NCBI GenBank assembly: GCA_913055915.1
Contig: CAJXKL010000018.1
Location: 1-50,022 of the forward strand
Length of the DNA: 50,022 bases
Reading direction: 5' to 3'
Origin: an uncultured Candidatus Nemicrothrix sp.
Lineage (GTDB): Bacteria > Actinomycetota > Acidimicrobiia > Acidimicrobiales > MedAcidi-G1
Every line of letters begins with the position of its first letter. The stretch's first letter is position 1. The notes below the pieces were generated by a model, which did no database searches, was not told where the DNA came from, and saw only the letters and a program-made list of their open reading frames with translations. Below, in pieces: positions 25,050 to 34,400 of the stretch. A program made the position numbers and the translations under genes.

Positions 25050-26015
25050 CTAGGTGGCGAGCACCGCTGAGTGGAACTCAAGCATGTCAGCGGTGAACAA
25101 CGCCGGTTGGTCGCCAACGCTACCGATATGGGCGCCCAGGCGACCCAGACCGGAATCGGCCACGGCGAGGAACATGTCGAGGTCGACCGAGGCCGGGTCG
25201 GCAACCCCGGTGAACGGATCGACCATCGTCCCATCATCGTCTAGATAGACGGTGGAGGCACCGGGGGCCACGGTGGCCTCAGGGATCTCGTGTACCGGTT
25301 CGTGGCGGTCGAAACTGTGGGCCGCTCCGGCGACCACCCGGATTGAGGCGTTGCCCCCCATGAGACGGATGGCCTGGATCTGAGCCTGAGCCTGTTGGAC
25401 GGAGACCCAGTCGTCCAGGTCGCCGACGATGGCCCGTATCCGGGTCGGGCCCACATCCGGGTAGGCGAACTGGTGGCCGCACCACGGGTAGACGCTGTAG
25501 GCCCCGGCCAGGGACAACCCCTCTCCCACGATGGGATTGGCGAAACGGCGCATGGACGCGGCCAATACCGCCGTACCACCCCTGCTGTGACCCTGGCCAG
25601 ATATCCGTTCTGGGTCGACGGCCGGGTGCTGGGAGAGGGTACGGAGGGTGGCCAGGACGTCGAAGGCGCTTGAGGCCAAGGAATACTGCGTCTGGTCGGC
25701 CACCGTCGATTCGACTGCCCGAGCCCCGAACGGGTCGAGAACGAACGCCCCGTAGCCGGCGGCCACCAGGGTTTCTGCATGGCCCACGTGACTGTCGGCG
25801 ACCCCCAGACTCCCCGGCACGACGAGCACCAGGGGCAGTGGCTCCTCCGAACTGGGTAGGAATAACTTTCCGTCCACTACCACCGGTTCACACCCCGCCG
25901 GGTCGGTTATGGCCTGGTGGTAGTTGAGTGGGTTGGCGCTGGTGATCTCGACGTTCTCGCCGACCACTCCGGCCAGGGTCAGCGCCTGGTCGCGGAACCT
26001 CTGCTGTTCCTCCAT
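25050..26015 (-). CDS. Dienelactone hydrolase-like alpha/beta hydrolase
   Basis: 321 residues from the ATG at 26015. PLVLVVPGSLGVADSHVGHA (oxyanion region), GYGAFVLDPFGARAVEST, ISGQGHSRGGTAVLAAS (Ser nucleophile), AIVGDLDDWVSVQQAQAQI (Asp) and VVAGAAHSFDRHEPVHE (His) make a full triad of the DLH family, with a roughly 60-residue C-terminal addition. An ORF extension to 26126 overlaps the next gene and is not used. Substrate unknown; these enzymes open lactones or cleave esters. Confidence 0.85.
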   Translation of the reverse strand: MEEQQRFRDQALTLAGVVGENVEITSANPLNYHQAITDPAGCEPVVVDGKLFLPSSEEPLPLVLVVPGSLGVADSHVGHAETLVAAGYGAFVLDPFGARAVESTVADQTQYSLASSAFDVLATLRTLSQHPAVDPERISGQGHSRGGTAVLAASMRRFANPIVGEGLSLAGAYSVYPWCGHQFAYPDVGPTRIRAIVGDLDDWVSVQQAQAQIQAIRLMGGNASIRVVAGAAHSFDRHEPVHEIPEATVAPGASTVYLDDDGTMVDPFTGVADPASVDLDMFLAVADSGLGRLGAHIGSVGDQPALFTADMLEFHSAVLAT

Positions 26016-26080
26016 TTCCCAAAGCCTAAGGGGAGTTCTCGAGGGCGAACACTCCAAGACAGTGGTGGGGGTTCTTCCTA

Positions 26081-28372
26081 CTAGGGGGACACCGCTTCCA
26101 GGCGCGCCGGGACATGCTTGTGCCAAGGGGTGCCGACGATCGGATCACACCAGTCGAGGGTGGTCAGTTCATTGGGGGCCACGCCGTAGATCTCGGGATC
26201 GCCCCCGGCCGGCGAATAGGCCAAACCGTGACCGTTCGGGAGGGATACGTGGCCTTCCTGCATGGTGTTGTTGATCTCGGCGACGGCGACCGCCACACCG
26301 CCAGGAGTGGTGATCCGCACTCGGCCTCCATCATCGACGCCAAGCGCCTCAGCATCGGCTGAACTCAATCGTAGGGCGCCCTGGGCGTCCTTCTTTCGCC
26401 AAGACGGGTCACGGATAATGGTGTTGGCGGTGAAGCTCCGTCGCTCGCCGGCTGAAAGTACATACGGGTAGTCATTGGAGGTGTAGCGCTCGGGCGCTTC
26501 GGGAAGGGCGCCAAGCAAGGCCAACATCTCGGGCAGGTCAAGATTGATGTGGCCATCGGGAGTGCCCAGCAAATCAAGGGCCTCGCTGTAGTCATGGCGA
26601 GTGAATACCACCCCGTCCTCACCGTCGATGATGGCCTGCCACAAAGCGTTGCCAAGTGCTGGACCGTCGCCCTCGTGGCCAGCTGCCCGCACTGCCTCAG
26701 GGTGCTGCATCGCAGTCATCTGAGCGAGGAACCATGTGGCTGCTGCACCTTCACTGCCGGCCGGAAGCGTCCTACCGAGAGTCTCATATAGCACTACCGC
26801 TCCCACACTGCTCAATTCCTGATGATGCTGCACGGCGGTGGTAAATGTCGTCGTGAAGGCATCAATTCCGCCAGCTGCTGCGGCTCTCAGGTCGTCAAGT
26901 ACCCCTGCCTCCTCAGCGGCGTCAAGAGTTCCACTGGCCCGTACCAGCCGAGCGTGAATCTCGGGTTCCGCCAGCGTGCCTTCCAATGGTTCAAGAATGC
27001 CGGGCCGCATGTGGAAGTGGTTGTCGGGAAATCCGCTGGCAAAGAAGGTGGCCTCAGCCTTTTCGTACTGCGAGGCTGCCGGCAATACCCAGTTGGCCTG
27101 TTCGGCAGTTTCGGTCATAGCGACGTCTATGACGACGGTGCACTCACAGGCCCTCATGGCTCGCCGGAAAGTGTCGGAGTCAGCCAACGAGTGCACCGGG
27201 TTGGCACTCTCGATAAACATGGCGCGGGTTCGCTCAGGGTGGTCGGAGAGGATGCCTTCGGCGATTTCGTTGCAGGACACCAAACCCGAGATGATGCGCC
27301 CCCCGGTGACCGGATCGACGGGCTCATTGCCAGCTGCGGAATAGTTGAAGAGCCCAGCGATTGATGTGTGCGGGGTCAACCCACCGGGGTTTCCGATGTT
27401 TCCGGTCAACACACTCACCAATCGATGAAGGTATGACACCAGTGTCGAATGGGGGGCCATCTCTATGCCCAAGTCCTCGAGCATTGAGACGCTCGTGGCA
27501 CTCGCCAGGAGCCGAGCGACCTCTCGGATTTGGCTCTCAGTGATACCGCACCGTTTCGCGAAATCAACAATCGGCACCTTTCCCAAGGCAGTGGTGGCGG
27601 CCTCAACGCCGACTACGTGATCTGTTAGCCATTTCTCAGAGGTCAGCCTCTCATCAACCAACACTGCACCGATGGCGGCAAGCAGGAAGGCGTCAGTGCC
27701 GGGGCGAACGGGTAACCAGTAGTCGGCCAGATCGGCGGTCTCGGTGCGGCGGGGGTCAATCACGATGAGTTGACGGTCAGGGTCTGCAGCGATCTCCTTG
27801 AGGACCCGGCGGGCTGCATCGAAGCCGTGAGAGTGCCACGGGTTCTTTCCTACGAACACAGCAACTTGTGCCTCCTCGATTTGGCCATGGGTGTGGGTTC
27901 CGAACATGAGGCCTTCGACATAGGCCTCCCCGGTTTTTTCTTGTGCAAGCGCGTTGGATCGCCGCTTCATGCCGAATGCCCGTTGGGTAGCGGTGGAGTG
28001 GGCTCCACCAAGGTGGTTGCCTTGCCCTCCTCCTCCGTAATAAAGGATGCGGTCGTCGCCGTACCGCTCGGTTACCGAACGCAGACCCTCGGCGACCCCA
28101 GCGATTGCCGTATCCCAGTCGACTTCTACGTAGGTGCCATCGTCGAGGCGCCGCATCGGAGATGTCAATCGACTGTGATTGTTCTGGTAGTGGTCGATAC
28201 GCAGGGCCTTTTCGCATGTGTAGCCCGCTGAGGTGACGTGTGCTTTGTTGCCCCGCACTCGGGTGATCGCTCGCTCGTCGAGTTTGACCTCGATCCCACA
28301 GTTTGAGCTGCACAGCACACACGCGGTCTTGCGCCAATCCTCTGGCGGCTTGTTGATGATCGGTTCAGTCAT
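26081..28372 (-). CDS. Molybdopterin-dependent oxidoreductase with N-terminal [4Fe-4S] site
   Basis: 763 residues. The N-terminus CVLCSSNCGIEVKL followed by GYTCEKALRIDHYQ gives C-x2-C-x3-C-x(about 30)-C for one [4Fe-4S] cluster. Then come MPT-binding regions of the DMSO-reductase family (FVGKNPWHSHGFDAARRVLK, VIDPRRTETADLADYWLPVR, MFIESANPVHSLADSDTFRR, WVLPAASQYEKAEATFF) and a C-terminal molydopterin dinucleotide-binding domain (LSSADAEALGVDDGGRVRI, SLPNGHGLAYSP). No Tat signal is seen, so it is probably cytoplasmic. It resembles formate dehydrogenase/nitrate reductase-type catalytic subunits, but the Mo-ligand residue could not be assigned and no partner subunit is adjacent. Confidence 0.88.
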   Translation of the reverse strand: MTEPIINKPPEDWRKTACVLCSSNCGIEVKLDERAITRVRGNKAHVTSAGYTCEKALRIDHYQNNHSRLTSPMRRLDDGTYVEVDWDTAIAGVAEGLRSVTERYGDDRILYYGGGGQGNHLGGAHSTATQRAFGMKRRSNALAQEKTGEAYVEGLMFGTHTHGQIEEAQVAVFVGKNPWHSHGFDAARRVLKEIAADPDRQLIVIDPRRTETADLADYWLPVRPGTDAFLLAAIGAVLVDERLTSEKWLTDHVVGVEAATTALGKVPIVDFAKRCGITESQIREVARLLASATSVSMLEDLGIEMAPHSTLVSYLHRLVSVLTGNIGNPGGLTPHTSIAGLFNYSAAGNEPVDPVTGGRIISGLVSCNEIAEGILSDHPERTRAMFIESANPVHSLADSDTFRRAMRACECTVVIDVAMTETAEQANWVLPAASQYEKAEATFFASGFPDNHFHMRPGILEPLEGTLAEPEIHARLVRASGTLDAAEEAGVLDDLRAAAAGGIDAFTTTFTTAVQHHQELSSVGAVVLYETLGRTLPAGSEGAAATWFLAQMTAMQHPEAVRAAGHEGDGPALGNALWQAIIDGEDGVVFTRHDYSEALDLLGTPDGHINLDLPEMLALLGALPEAPERYTSNDYPYVLSAGERRSFTANTIIRDPSWRKKDAQGALRLSSADAEALGVDDGGRVRITTPGGVAVAVAEINNTMQEGHVSLPNGHGLAYSPAGGDPEIYGVAPNELTTLDWCDPIVGTPWHKHVPARLEAVSP

Positions 28373-28512
28373 GCTGGAGCTCCTTGAAACTCTTGAACAA
28401 GTTGATCACACAGGGGACATGGACAAATCATGAATGCAGAAACCAAGTAGATCTGGAAAAGGCCAACCTCCGACCGGTGTGGCCTCGACCAGACAGGACT
28501 GCTCAACAGTGG

Positions 28513-29415
28513 TCATGAGGCCATGAAGTCGACAAGCAGCGCAGCCAACACCGGCCCCTGATCTTCTTGAAGGAAGTGGTGCGCGCCCTCGATTGTCGTA
28601 TGCGGTTGGCCTTGAGTCCCAGGAACTCTGGCCAAGAAGGGCGCATAGCTGCCATTGGTCACCGGATCAAGGTCGCTGAACGCGACCAAGAACGGCTTCT
28701 CAAACTGCTCGAGCACCTTCCATGCCGCCTTATTGGCGGACACTTCCGGGTCATCGGCGGTAACGGGCACCAACGATGGAAAGATCCGGGCTCCGGCCTT
28801 GTAGGAGTCATCTGGGAAGGGGGCGTCATAGGCAGCAATTACTTCAACTGGCAGGTCGGTGGCACACCCACCGTTGACAATCTTGCCTATTGGGAATGTT
28901 GGCGAGTCCTGGGAGAACTTCTGCCAGGCCATGAAGGCTTCCGTCCAGCCTTTCCCAGTTGGTAGAGCCGTGTTGGCGATAGCCACTCGTTCATATCTGT
29001 CGGGCTGGTCGGCCACGAGGCGTAGGCCGATGAGGCCACCCCAGTCCTGGCCAAACAATGTGATGTCAAGCAGATCAAGATGATCGAAGATAAGTGACGA
29101 GGTCCAGACAACGTGGCGGGCGTAGCTGTAGTCAGTCGTCTCCGTCGGTTTGTCACTTCGACCAAAGCCGACGAGATCAGGGACGATCACCCGGTGGCCG
29201 GCCGAAACCAGTGGTGGGATCATGTGGCGATAGAGGTAACTCCAAGTTGGCTCACCGTGAATCAACAACACAGTGGAGCCGTCAGATCGGCCTTCATCGA
29301 GGTAGTGGACCCTTAGCGTGTCACCGTCACCATCGGGTATTTCGGCGTAGTGCGGTTCAAACGGGTAGCCGGGCAGATCGACGAATCGATCATCAGGTGT
29401 TCGGACTGTCTCCAT
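28513..29415 (-). CDS. dhlA: Haloalkane dehalogenase (HLD-I/DhlA-like)
   Basis: 300 residues from the ATG at 29415. LLIHGEPTWSYLYRHMIPPL, VIVPDLVGFGRSDKPTETTD and LFGQDWGGLIGLRLVADQPD match the DhlA type: Asp nucleophile, neighbouring halide-binding Trp and Glu-Pro-Thr-Trp motif. The catalytic His is in TIEGAHHFLQEDQGP and the second acid lies near VAFSDLDPVTNGSY. It should replace a carbon-bound halogen with hydroxyl; marine haloalkanes are plausible substrates. Epoxide hydrolases are excluded by the Trp after the Asp and the HGEP motif, though the exact substrate is unknown. The gene symbol is by similarity. Confidence 0.87.
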   Translation of the reverse strand: METVRTPDDRFVDLPGYPFEPHYAEIPDGDGDTLRVHYLDEGRSDGSTVLLIHGEPTWSYLYRHMIPPLVSAGHRVIVPDLVGFGRSDKPTETTDYSYARHVVWTSSLIFDHLDLLDITLFGQDWGGLIGLRLVADQPDRYERVAIANTALPTGKGWTEAFMAWQKFSQDSPTFPIGKIVNGGCATDLPVEVIAAYDAPFPDDSYKAGARIFPSLVPVTADDPEVSANKAAWKVLEQFEKPFLVAFSDLDPVTNGSYAPFLARVPGTQGQPHTTIEGAHHFLQEDQGPVLAALLVDFMAS

Positions 29416-29518
29416 GTGTCTGCTTGACTCCAGCTGGGTATTGCTTGCTGATGGGCCGTCCCCACTCCGACCCGATGCCTTCTCCCTATTGCAACATATC
29501 GTTGGAGATATCCGCAGC

Positions 29519-29672
29519 GCTGCATCTCCGAAACTGCGAACACGTGCACACAAGAACTGCGAACACGCCGTGGCGTCGTGTTCGCAGTTGTTCCTGCTCC
29601 GTGCACCGACTGGGGTGTGATGTGACTCCTGGGGGAGGTTTCACCAGATAAGTGGGGGAGGCTCCACGGTCG
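29519..29672. repeat. Mosaic intergenic repeat, partial copy (palindrome and GGAGG modules)
   Basis: Contains the palindrome AACTGCGAACAC (29555-29566) / GTGTTCGCAGTT (29578-29589) with an 11-base loop and, downstream, the blocks CGACTGGGGTGTGATG, then ttcaccagataagtggggga and ggctccac, shared with 37561-37640 and 38850-38915. The left hairpin module and the cacagcgttcacggctt module are absent here. Confidence 0.75.
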
Positions 29673-29840
29673 CCAACCCCAGCCCTAGGTGTAGATGGCC
29701 AGAACCAGCAAGGTATGCCGACCTGTTTCGTTGACCTGCGCAAACGCCAGGAAACTGTCTGTGGCCTGCCATTCTGCTTGATCACTGGTTCGCGCTGGTT
29801 CGCGATGTCTCGCGGCCTGTACGCGGCCTGCAGAAGGGCC

Positions 29841-29867
29841 CTATTCGAAGATCACTCCAGAGATTCC
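29841..29867 (-). pseudogene. Possible pentapeptide-protein C-terminal tail remnant
   Basis: The minus strand reads GISGVIFE then TAG and is followed by GGCCCTTCTGCAGGCCG, like the flank after the intact pentapeptide gene (GGCCCTTCTGGCAGCCC). Only nine codons resemble the tail, so this is weak by itself. Confidence 0.25.
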
Positions 29868-29872
29868 GTGTG

Positions 29873-29900
29873 TGCCGGAGGGGGACTTGAACGCCCACGC
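29873..29900 (-). repeat. tRNA T-arm-like module, degenerate copy
   Basis: The minus strand reads GGGCGTTCAAGTCCCCCTCC followed by GGCAC. Same T-loop and C-run as the copies at 31.3, 37.7, 39.0, 40.0 and 40.6 kb. It lies in the gap after the second MaoC gene. Confidence 0.55.
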
Positions 29901-30009
29901 CCAAGTTCAACGCGGCCATTTCCCAATCGTGTCATGGGGGTGTGGCACTTCGTTGGAGTCAGCCCACGACTCCTAACACATCACCACCTCGAGCCCTGTA
30001 TTTCTCCGA

Positions 30010-30495
30010 CTAGTCGGGGAGGTTGTACCCAACGTTGGCGACGCCAATGACGTCACCGGCTGTGTCTCGGGATTCGACCCTTACCTCGACCCAGTTCTTG
30101 CCGTCGCCGTGATAGTGCTTCTTCTTGACCACGCCTGTCGAGACGACCGTCTCTCCGACCCTGACGGGCTTGGTGAATGTTGCGTCGACGAAGCGAACGC
30201 TACCGCCGTTGGCGCTTACTGGGCCCCACGATCGCGTGACTACCGAGGCCAGGCTCGACATCGTCATCATCCCGTGGACCACGGTTTCGGGCATACCAAA
30301 TACTTGGGCCCTGGCCGCCCACTCCTCGTTGGTGTGTACTGGGTTCATGTCGAGTGAGGCGACCGCGTAACGGTCGATGACCTGCTGCTCGCAGCAGAGT
30401 TCGACCGGTGGGAGCTCCGCTCCTGTGTCGATTTCACTGAAGCAGGGGGCGACCGGAGGGGCGGCCTTTGGGGCCCGGGAGGTCGAAGCAGTCAT
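30010..30495 (-). CDS. MaoC-like dehydratase (hot-dog), second subunit
   Basis: 161 residues with the hydratase-2 motif YAVASLDMNPVHTNEEWAA (catalytic Asp and His) and FGMPETVVHGMMTMSSLASV; then the beta-sheet of a hot-dog domain (FVDATFTKPVRVGETVVSTG). It probably pairs with the MaoC N-terminal-like protein encoded 13 bases upstream to form a heterodimeric (R)-hydroxyacyl-CoA/ACP dehydratase like mycobacterial HadAB/HadBC. Substrate unknown. Confidence 0.88.
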   Translation of the reverse strand: MTASTSRAPKAAPPVAPCFSEIDTGAELPPVELCCEQQVIDRYAVASLDMNPVHTNEEWAARAQVFGMPETVVHGMMTMSSLASVVTRSWGPVSANGGSVRFVDATFTKPVRVGETVVSTGVVKKKHYHGDGKNWVEVRVESRDTAGDVIGVANVGYNLPD

Positions 30496-30508
30496 GGTCT
30501 TCTCCTTC

Positions 30509-31069
30509 TCAAGCGTTCACGAACTGGGCGATGAGGGCTTTGTTGGCCGGCAAGATGAGGGAGCAATCCCATGTGCCTTTGAGGACACCGTCTTGGTTGT
30601 GAAATTCCATGAACATTGTCAAGTAGTGCTTGTCCCGCTGAATGAACTTCTGTCTTGTCGTCACGGTGGTGGTGATGACCTCGCCCTCACGAAACGGCTC
30701 GTTGATTTCGATCAACTGGCCAGGATTGCGAGCGCCGGGTGTCCGCATCCAAGATCCGATTCCAGACGATCCCACCGAGTAGAAGCCGACCGTCGTAGCG
30801 AAGATCGGGTGCTGGAGCACCTCCCCGGTCGGGGAGTGCTCGAGGGCGTACTCCGGGTCTGTGTACAGAGGGTCTGTTTCGCCGCACGCCCGGTTGTAGG
30901 AGACGATGTCCTCGGCCACGACCGTAAAGGTGTGAGAGGCGGGCGCCCGTTCACCGACCGTTGCCTCCTCCCACGTTTCGTAGTGCTCCCAGCCGAGGTG
31001 GAAGTCCTTCTCGAAACTCTGCTGCTTGGTGGTCTCGATGTATTGATCCAGCCGTGTCGGTACTTGCAT
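30509..31069 (-). CDS. MaoC N-terminal (FAS1-like) dehydratase domain protein, first subunit
   Basis: 186 residues from the ATG at 31069 (MQVPTRLDQYIETTKQQSFE). Hot-dog fold features: VGERAPASHTFTVVAEDIVS, YNRACGETDPLYTDPEYALE, LQHPIFATTVGFYSVGS and LIEINEPFREGEVITTTVTT. It lacks the full D-x-N-P-x-H motif, as in non-catalytic partners such as HadA/HadC. AGGAGAGGG lies about 11 bases before the start. The first 54 codons and about 130 bp upstream are duplicated at 34935-35227. Operon with the gene at 30495. Confidence 0.85.
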   Translation of the reverse strand: MQVPTRLDQYIETTKQQSFEKDFHLGWEHYETWEEATVGERAPASHTFTVVAEDIVSYNRACGETDPLYTDPEYALEHSPTGEVLQHPIFATTVGFYSVGSSGIGSWMRTPGARNPGQLIEINEPFREGEVITTTVTTRQKFIQRDKHYLTMFMEFHNQDGVLKGTWDCSLILPANKALIAQFVNA

Positions 31070-31200
31070 CCTTTGGCTTCCCTCTCCTGGCATAGGTGGG
31101 GGGACTTGAGCCCCAACACCGCAGGACGATAGCGATTGGATCAAACTGCCGACGACCGGTTCGAATTGCCTGCCGAGCACTCATCGTATTCAACCCGATT
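30908..31200. repeat. 293-bp duplicated block, copy 1 (maoC 5' end and its upstream region)
   Basis: Aligns without gaps to 34935-35227 with about 21 mismatches (about 93% identity by eye). It covers the MaoC N-terminal codons, the ribosome-binding site and the upstream region including a T-arm-like GACTTGAGCCCC at 31106. Confidence 0.9.
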
Positions 31201-31212
31201 AGTGATGGAGCT

Positions 31213-31305
31213 TTCACAGCGTTCACGGCTTAGACGGCAGTGTGATGATCTTCAGGCCCAGACCTGCGCTTACGTAGCGTCGGAGGGGGGGATTTGAACG
31301 CTCCT
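31213..31305. repeat. Mosaic intergenic repeat, partial copy (right-hand modules)
   Basis: Contains cacagcgttcacggcttaga, tgatgatcttcaggcccaga, cctgcgctt, then GTCGGAGGGGGGGATTTGAA and CGCTCC. It corresponds to the right 95 bp of the full copies at 37.5 and 38.8 kb. GTCGGA/TCCGAC at its ends could pair. Confidence 0.8.
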
Positions 31306-31497
31306 ATTCATCCGACCTTCTTATCGGTCATTCGTTACCCCGTGTAGCGGGCCGAGTAGAAAAACTGAGGTGCCTTTCCCAGGGAGACATCTCCCAGACG
31401 CCAGCCTGGATGTGGTCGAAACTGTCGGGCCAGATGGTGTACCCGTCAGAAACTGCGAAGGAAACGGTTGCAGTTTCTAACCGCTCCCTGCAATGCC

Positions 31498-34400
31498 TTA
31501 ACTGTGATCAACATCGATGACTGGGGAGGCGGGGGTGCCGGCTACGCGGATCTCAAGGATCAGATCACCGGGTTCGACCGACGCAGCGTCGCCGACGACC
31601 ACCCGTTCGACCACCCCGGCGATTGGCGCCGTGATGCGCGACTCCATCTTCATCGCCTCGATTGTGGCAACCAACTGACCGACCTCGACCACCGCCCCGA
31701 CCTCGGTCTTCACGCTGACCAAGCCCCGGAAAGGTGCGGCCACATGGCCAGCGCGGTTCGAGTCGGCCTTCTCGGTTGCGGTCGTCGCGGTCGCAACCGA
31801 CCGATCGATCGCATCGATTGGCCGGAACTGACCGTTCAGGCGAAACATGACGGACCGTATCCCGTCCTCGTCCGGCTCTCCTATGGCCTCGAGACCGACG
31901 AGCACTCGAACTCCCCGACCGAGGCCAATCGAAACATCCTCATCTTCTTCCGAGAGCCCGTACCAGAACAGGCGCGTCGGGAGCACCGTCAGATCGCCGT
32001 ACCGCTCCAGCATCTCGTCTCGAGACGCCGCGGGTGCGGGAAAGAGCAGGTGGTTCAGGGTGAGACGGGCATCGTGGCCGTGTAACCCGGCAAGGTCGTC
32101 GGCGGTGAGCTCTTGGGTGGATGGCGGGGCAGGCCGGCCGCGGAGCGCAGCGGTGCGAAACGGCTCGGGAAACCCTGCTTCGGGAGTACCGAGCTCGCCC
32201 CGAAGGAACGCTACGACACTTTCGGGCAGATCGACACTCTCGGGGTCAGCGGTGAGTTTCTCGGGAGTAACTCCGCTGGCGACGAGATGGAGAGCCAGGT
32301 CGCCGACGACTTTGGAACTCGGGGTGACCTTGATCGGTCGGCCCAGGATCTTGTCGCACGCTTCGTACAGCTCCTCAACCTCCTCGAAACGATCGCCAAG
32401 CCCGAGAGCGATCGCCTGTTGACGAAGGTTGGAGAGCTGCCCACCAGGGATTTGATGTCGGTAGACGGTTCCCGTCGGGGCTCGGAGACCAGCCTCGAAG
32501 GGCGCATACAGGTTGCGTACCGCTTCCCAGTAGGGCTCGAGTTCACCGATTGCATCGAGGTCGAGGCCAGTCAGACGATCGCTGTGATCGGTGGCGGCAA
32601 CGATGGCAGCGAGTGACGGTTGGCTGGTCATGCCGGAGAGGGGCGGTGCCGCGCCGTCGACAGCATCGACTCCACTCTCGATGGCTGCCAGGTAGGTGGC
32701 GAGTTGCCCACCCGCCGTGTCGTGGGTGTGGAGTCGCACAGGAGTATCGAACCTCTCTCGCAGAGCGCCGATGAGGGTCCGTGCTGCAGGGGCTCGCAGC
32801 AACCCAGCCATATCCTTCACACAGAGTATGTGTGCGCCCACCTCGACCAGCCCCTCGGCAATACGGAGGTAGTAGTCGAGGTCGTAAAGGGTCTCTCTCG
32901 GATCGGACAGATCACCCGAGTAGCAAACCGTGCCCTCCGCCACGGCTCCGGTCTCAAGCGTGGCCTCGATCGCCGGTCGCATCTGTTCAATGTCGTTGAG
33001 CGCATCGAAGATACGGAAGATGTCGATCCCCGCCAGGTGGGCCTCGGCGACGAATCGACGACAGACTACATCGGGGTACGGCGAGTACCCCACAGTGTTT
33101 CGGCCTCGCAAGAGCATCTGCAGGCAGATATTGGGGACAGCTTCACGAATCTGTGCCAGTCGGTCCCAGGGGTCCTCATGGAGGAAGCGTAGGGCGACGT
33201 CGTAGGTGGCACCCCCCCAGCATTCGAGGCTCAGAAGCGCCGGTAGCCGGTGGGCCAGATGTCGCGCTCCAGCGACAAGATCAATCGAGCGGACTCGTGT
33301 CGCGAGGATGGACTGATGGGCATCTCGTAGCGTGGTGTCGGTAACCCCGATATCAACTCGGTCTCGCAGCCAACGGCTGAACTTCACCGGTCCGAGCCGA
33401 TCGAGATGCTGCTTGCTGCCGGCCAGTGGGTCGGCGTCGAGACGCTGCGGAAGCTTTAACGCTGGTTCGACAGATGACGGGGCCTGGCCGTACGGGCGAT
33501 TGACCGTGATGTCAGCGAGATACCGAAGCAACCGCGTGGCCCGATCAGTACCCACCGACGCTGCTGTGAGATGGGGCCGCTGGTCGATGAACGCCGTGGT
33601 CACATTCCCTGAACGGAAGTCGGCATCGGCCAGAACGGCTTGGAGGAACGCGATGTTGGTGCCTACTCCCCGGACTCGGAACTCTGCCAGAGCGCGCTCG
33701 GACCGCCGGAGCGCAGTATCAAAGTCGGGACCGCGACAGGTGAGCTTGACGATGAGCGAATCGAAATAGGGCGAAACCTCCGCGCCCACATAGCCGATCC
33801 CGTCGTCGAGGCGGATGCCTGCTCCCCCCGGCGGGCGATATGCGATCAAGCGGCCAGTGTCAGGCCGGAAGTCATTGGCGGGATTCTCGGCGGTGATTCG
33901 ACACTGAAGGGCAAAGCCCCGCGGCTCGATCAATTCTTGGGACAGGCCGAGATCGTCGAAGGTCTCACCGGCCGCGATTCGCAGCTGGGCTTCGACGAGG
34001 TCAACATCGGTGATCTCCTCTGTGACGGTGTGCTCCACCTGGATTCGAGGGTTCATCTCGATGAACACGTGGCGGCCGGAGGGGTCAACGAGGAACTCGA
34101 CCGTCCCGGCGCTGTGATAGCCGATCGAGCGTGCGTAGGCGACTGCATCGGCGCACAGCACCGCTTTCACTGCTGCATCCAACCGAGGAGCCGGAGCGAT
34201 CTCAACGACTTTCTGGAAGCGACGCTGCATCGAACAGTCGCGCTCATGGAGGTGAATCACCTCACCTTGGGCGTCCCCGAGAATCTGTACCTCGATGTGA
34301 CGGACATCGCTCATCGCTGCCTCGAGAAACACCGTGGCATCGCCGAAAGCGCTCTCGCCCTCCCGCATCGCGGAAGCAACAGCTTCAGCAAGGTCATCTG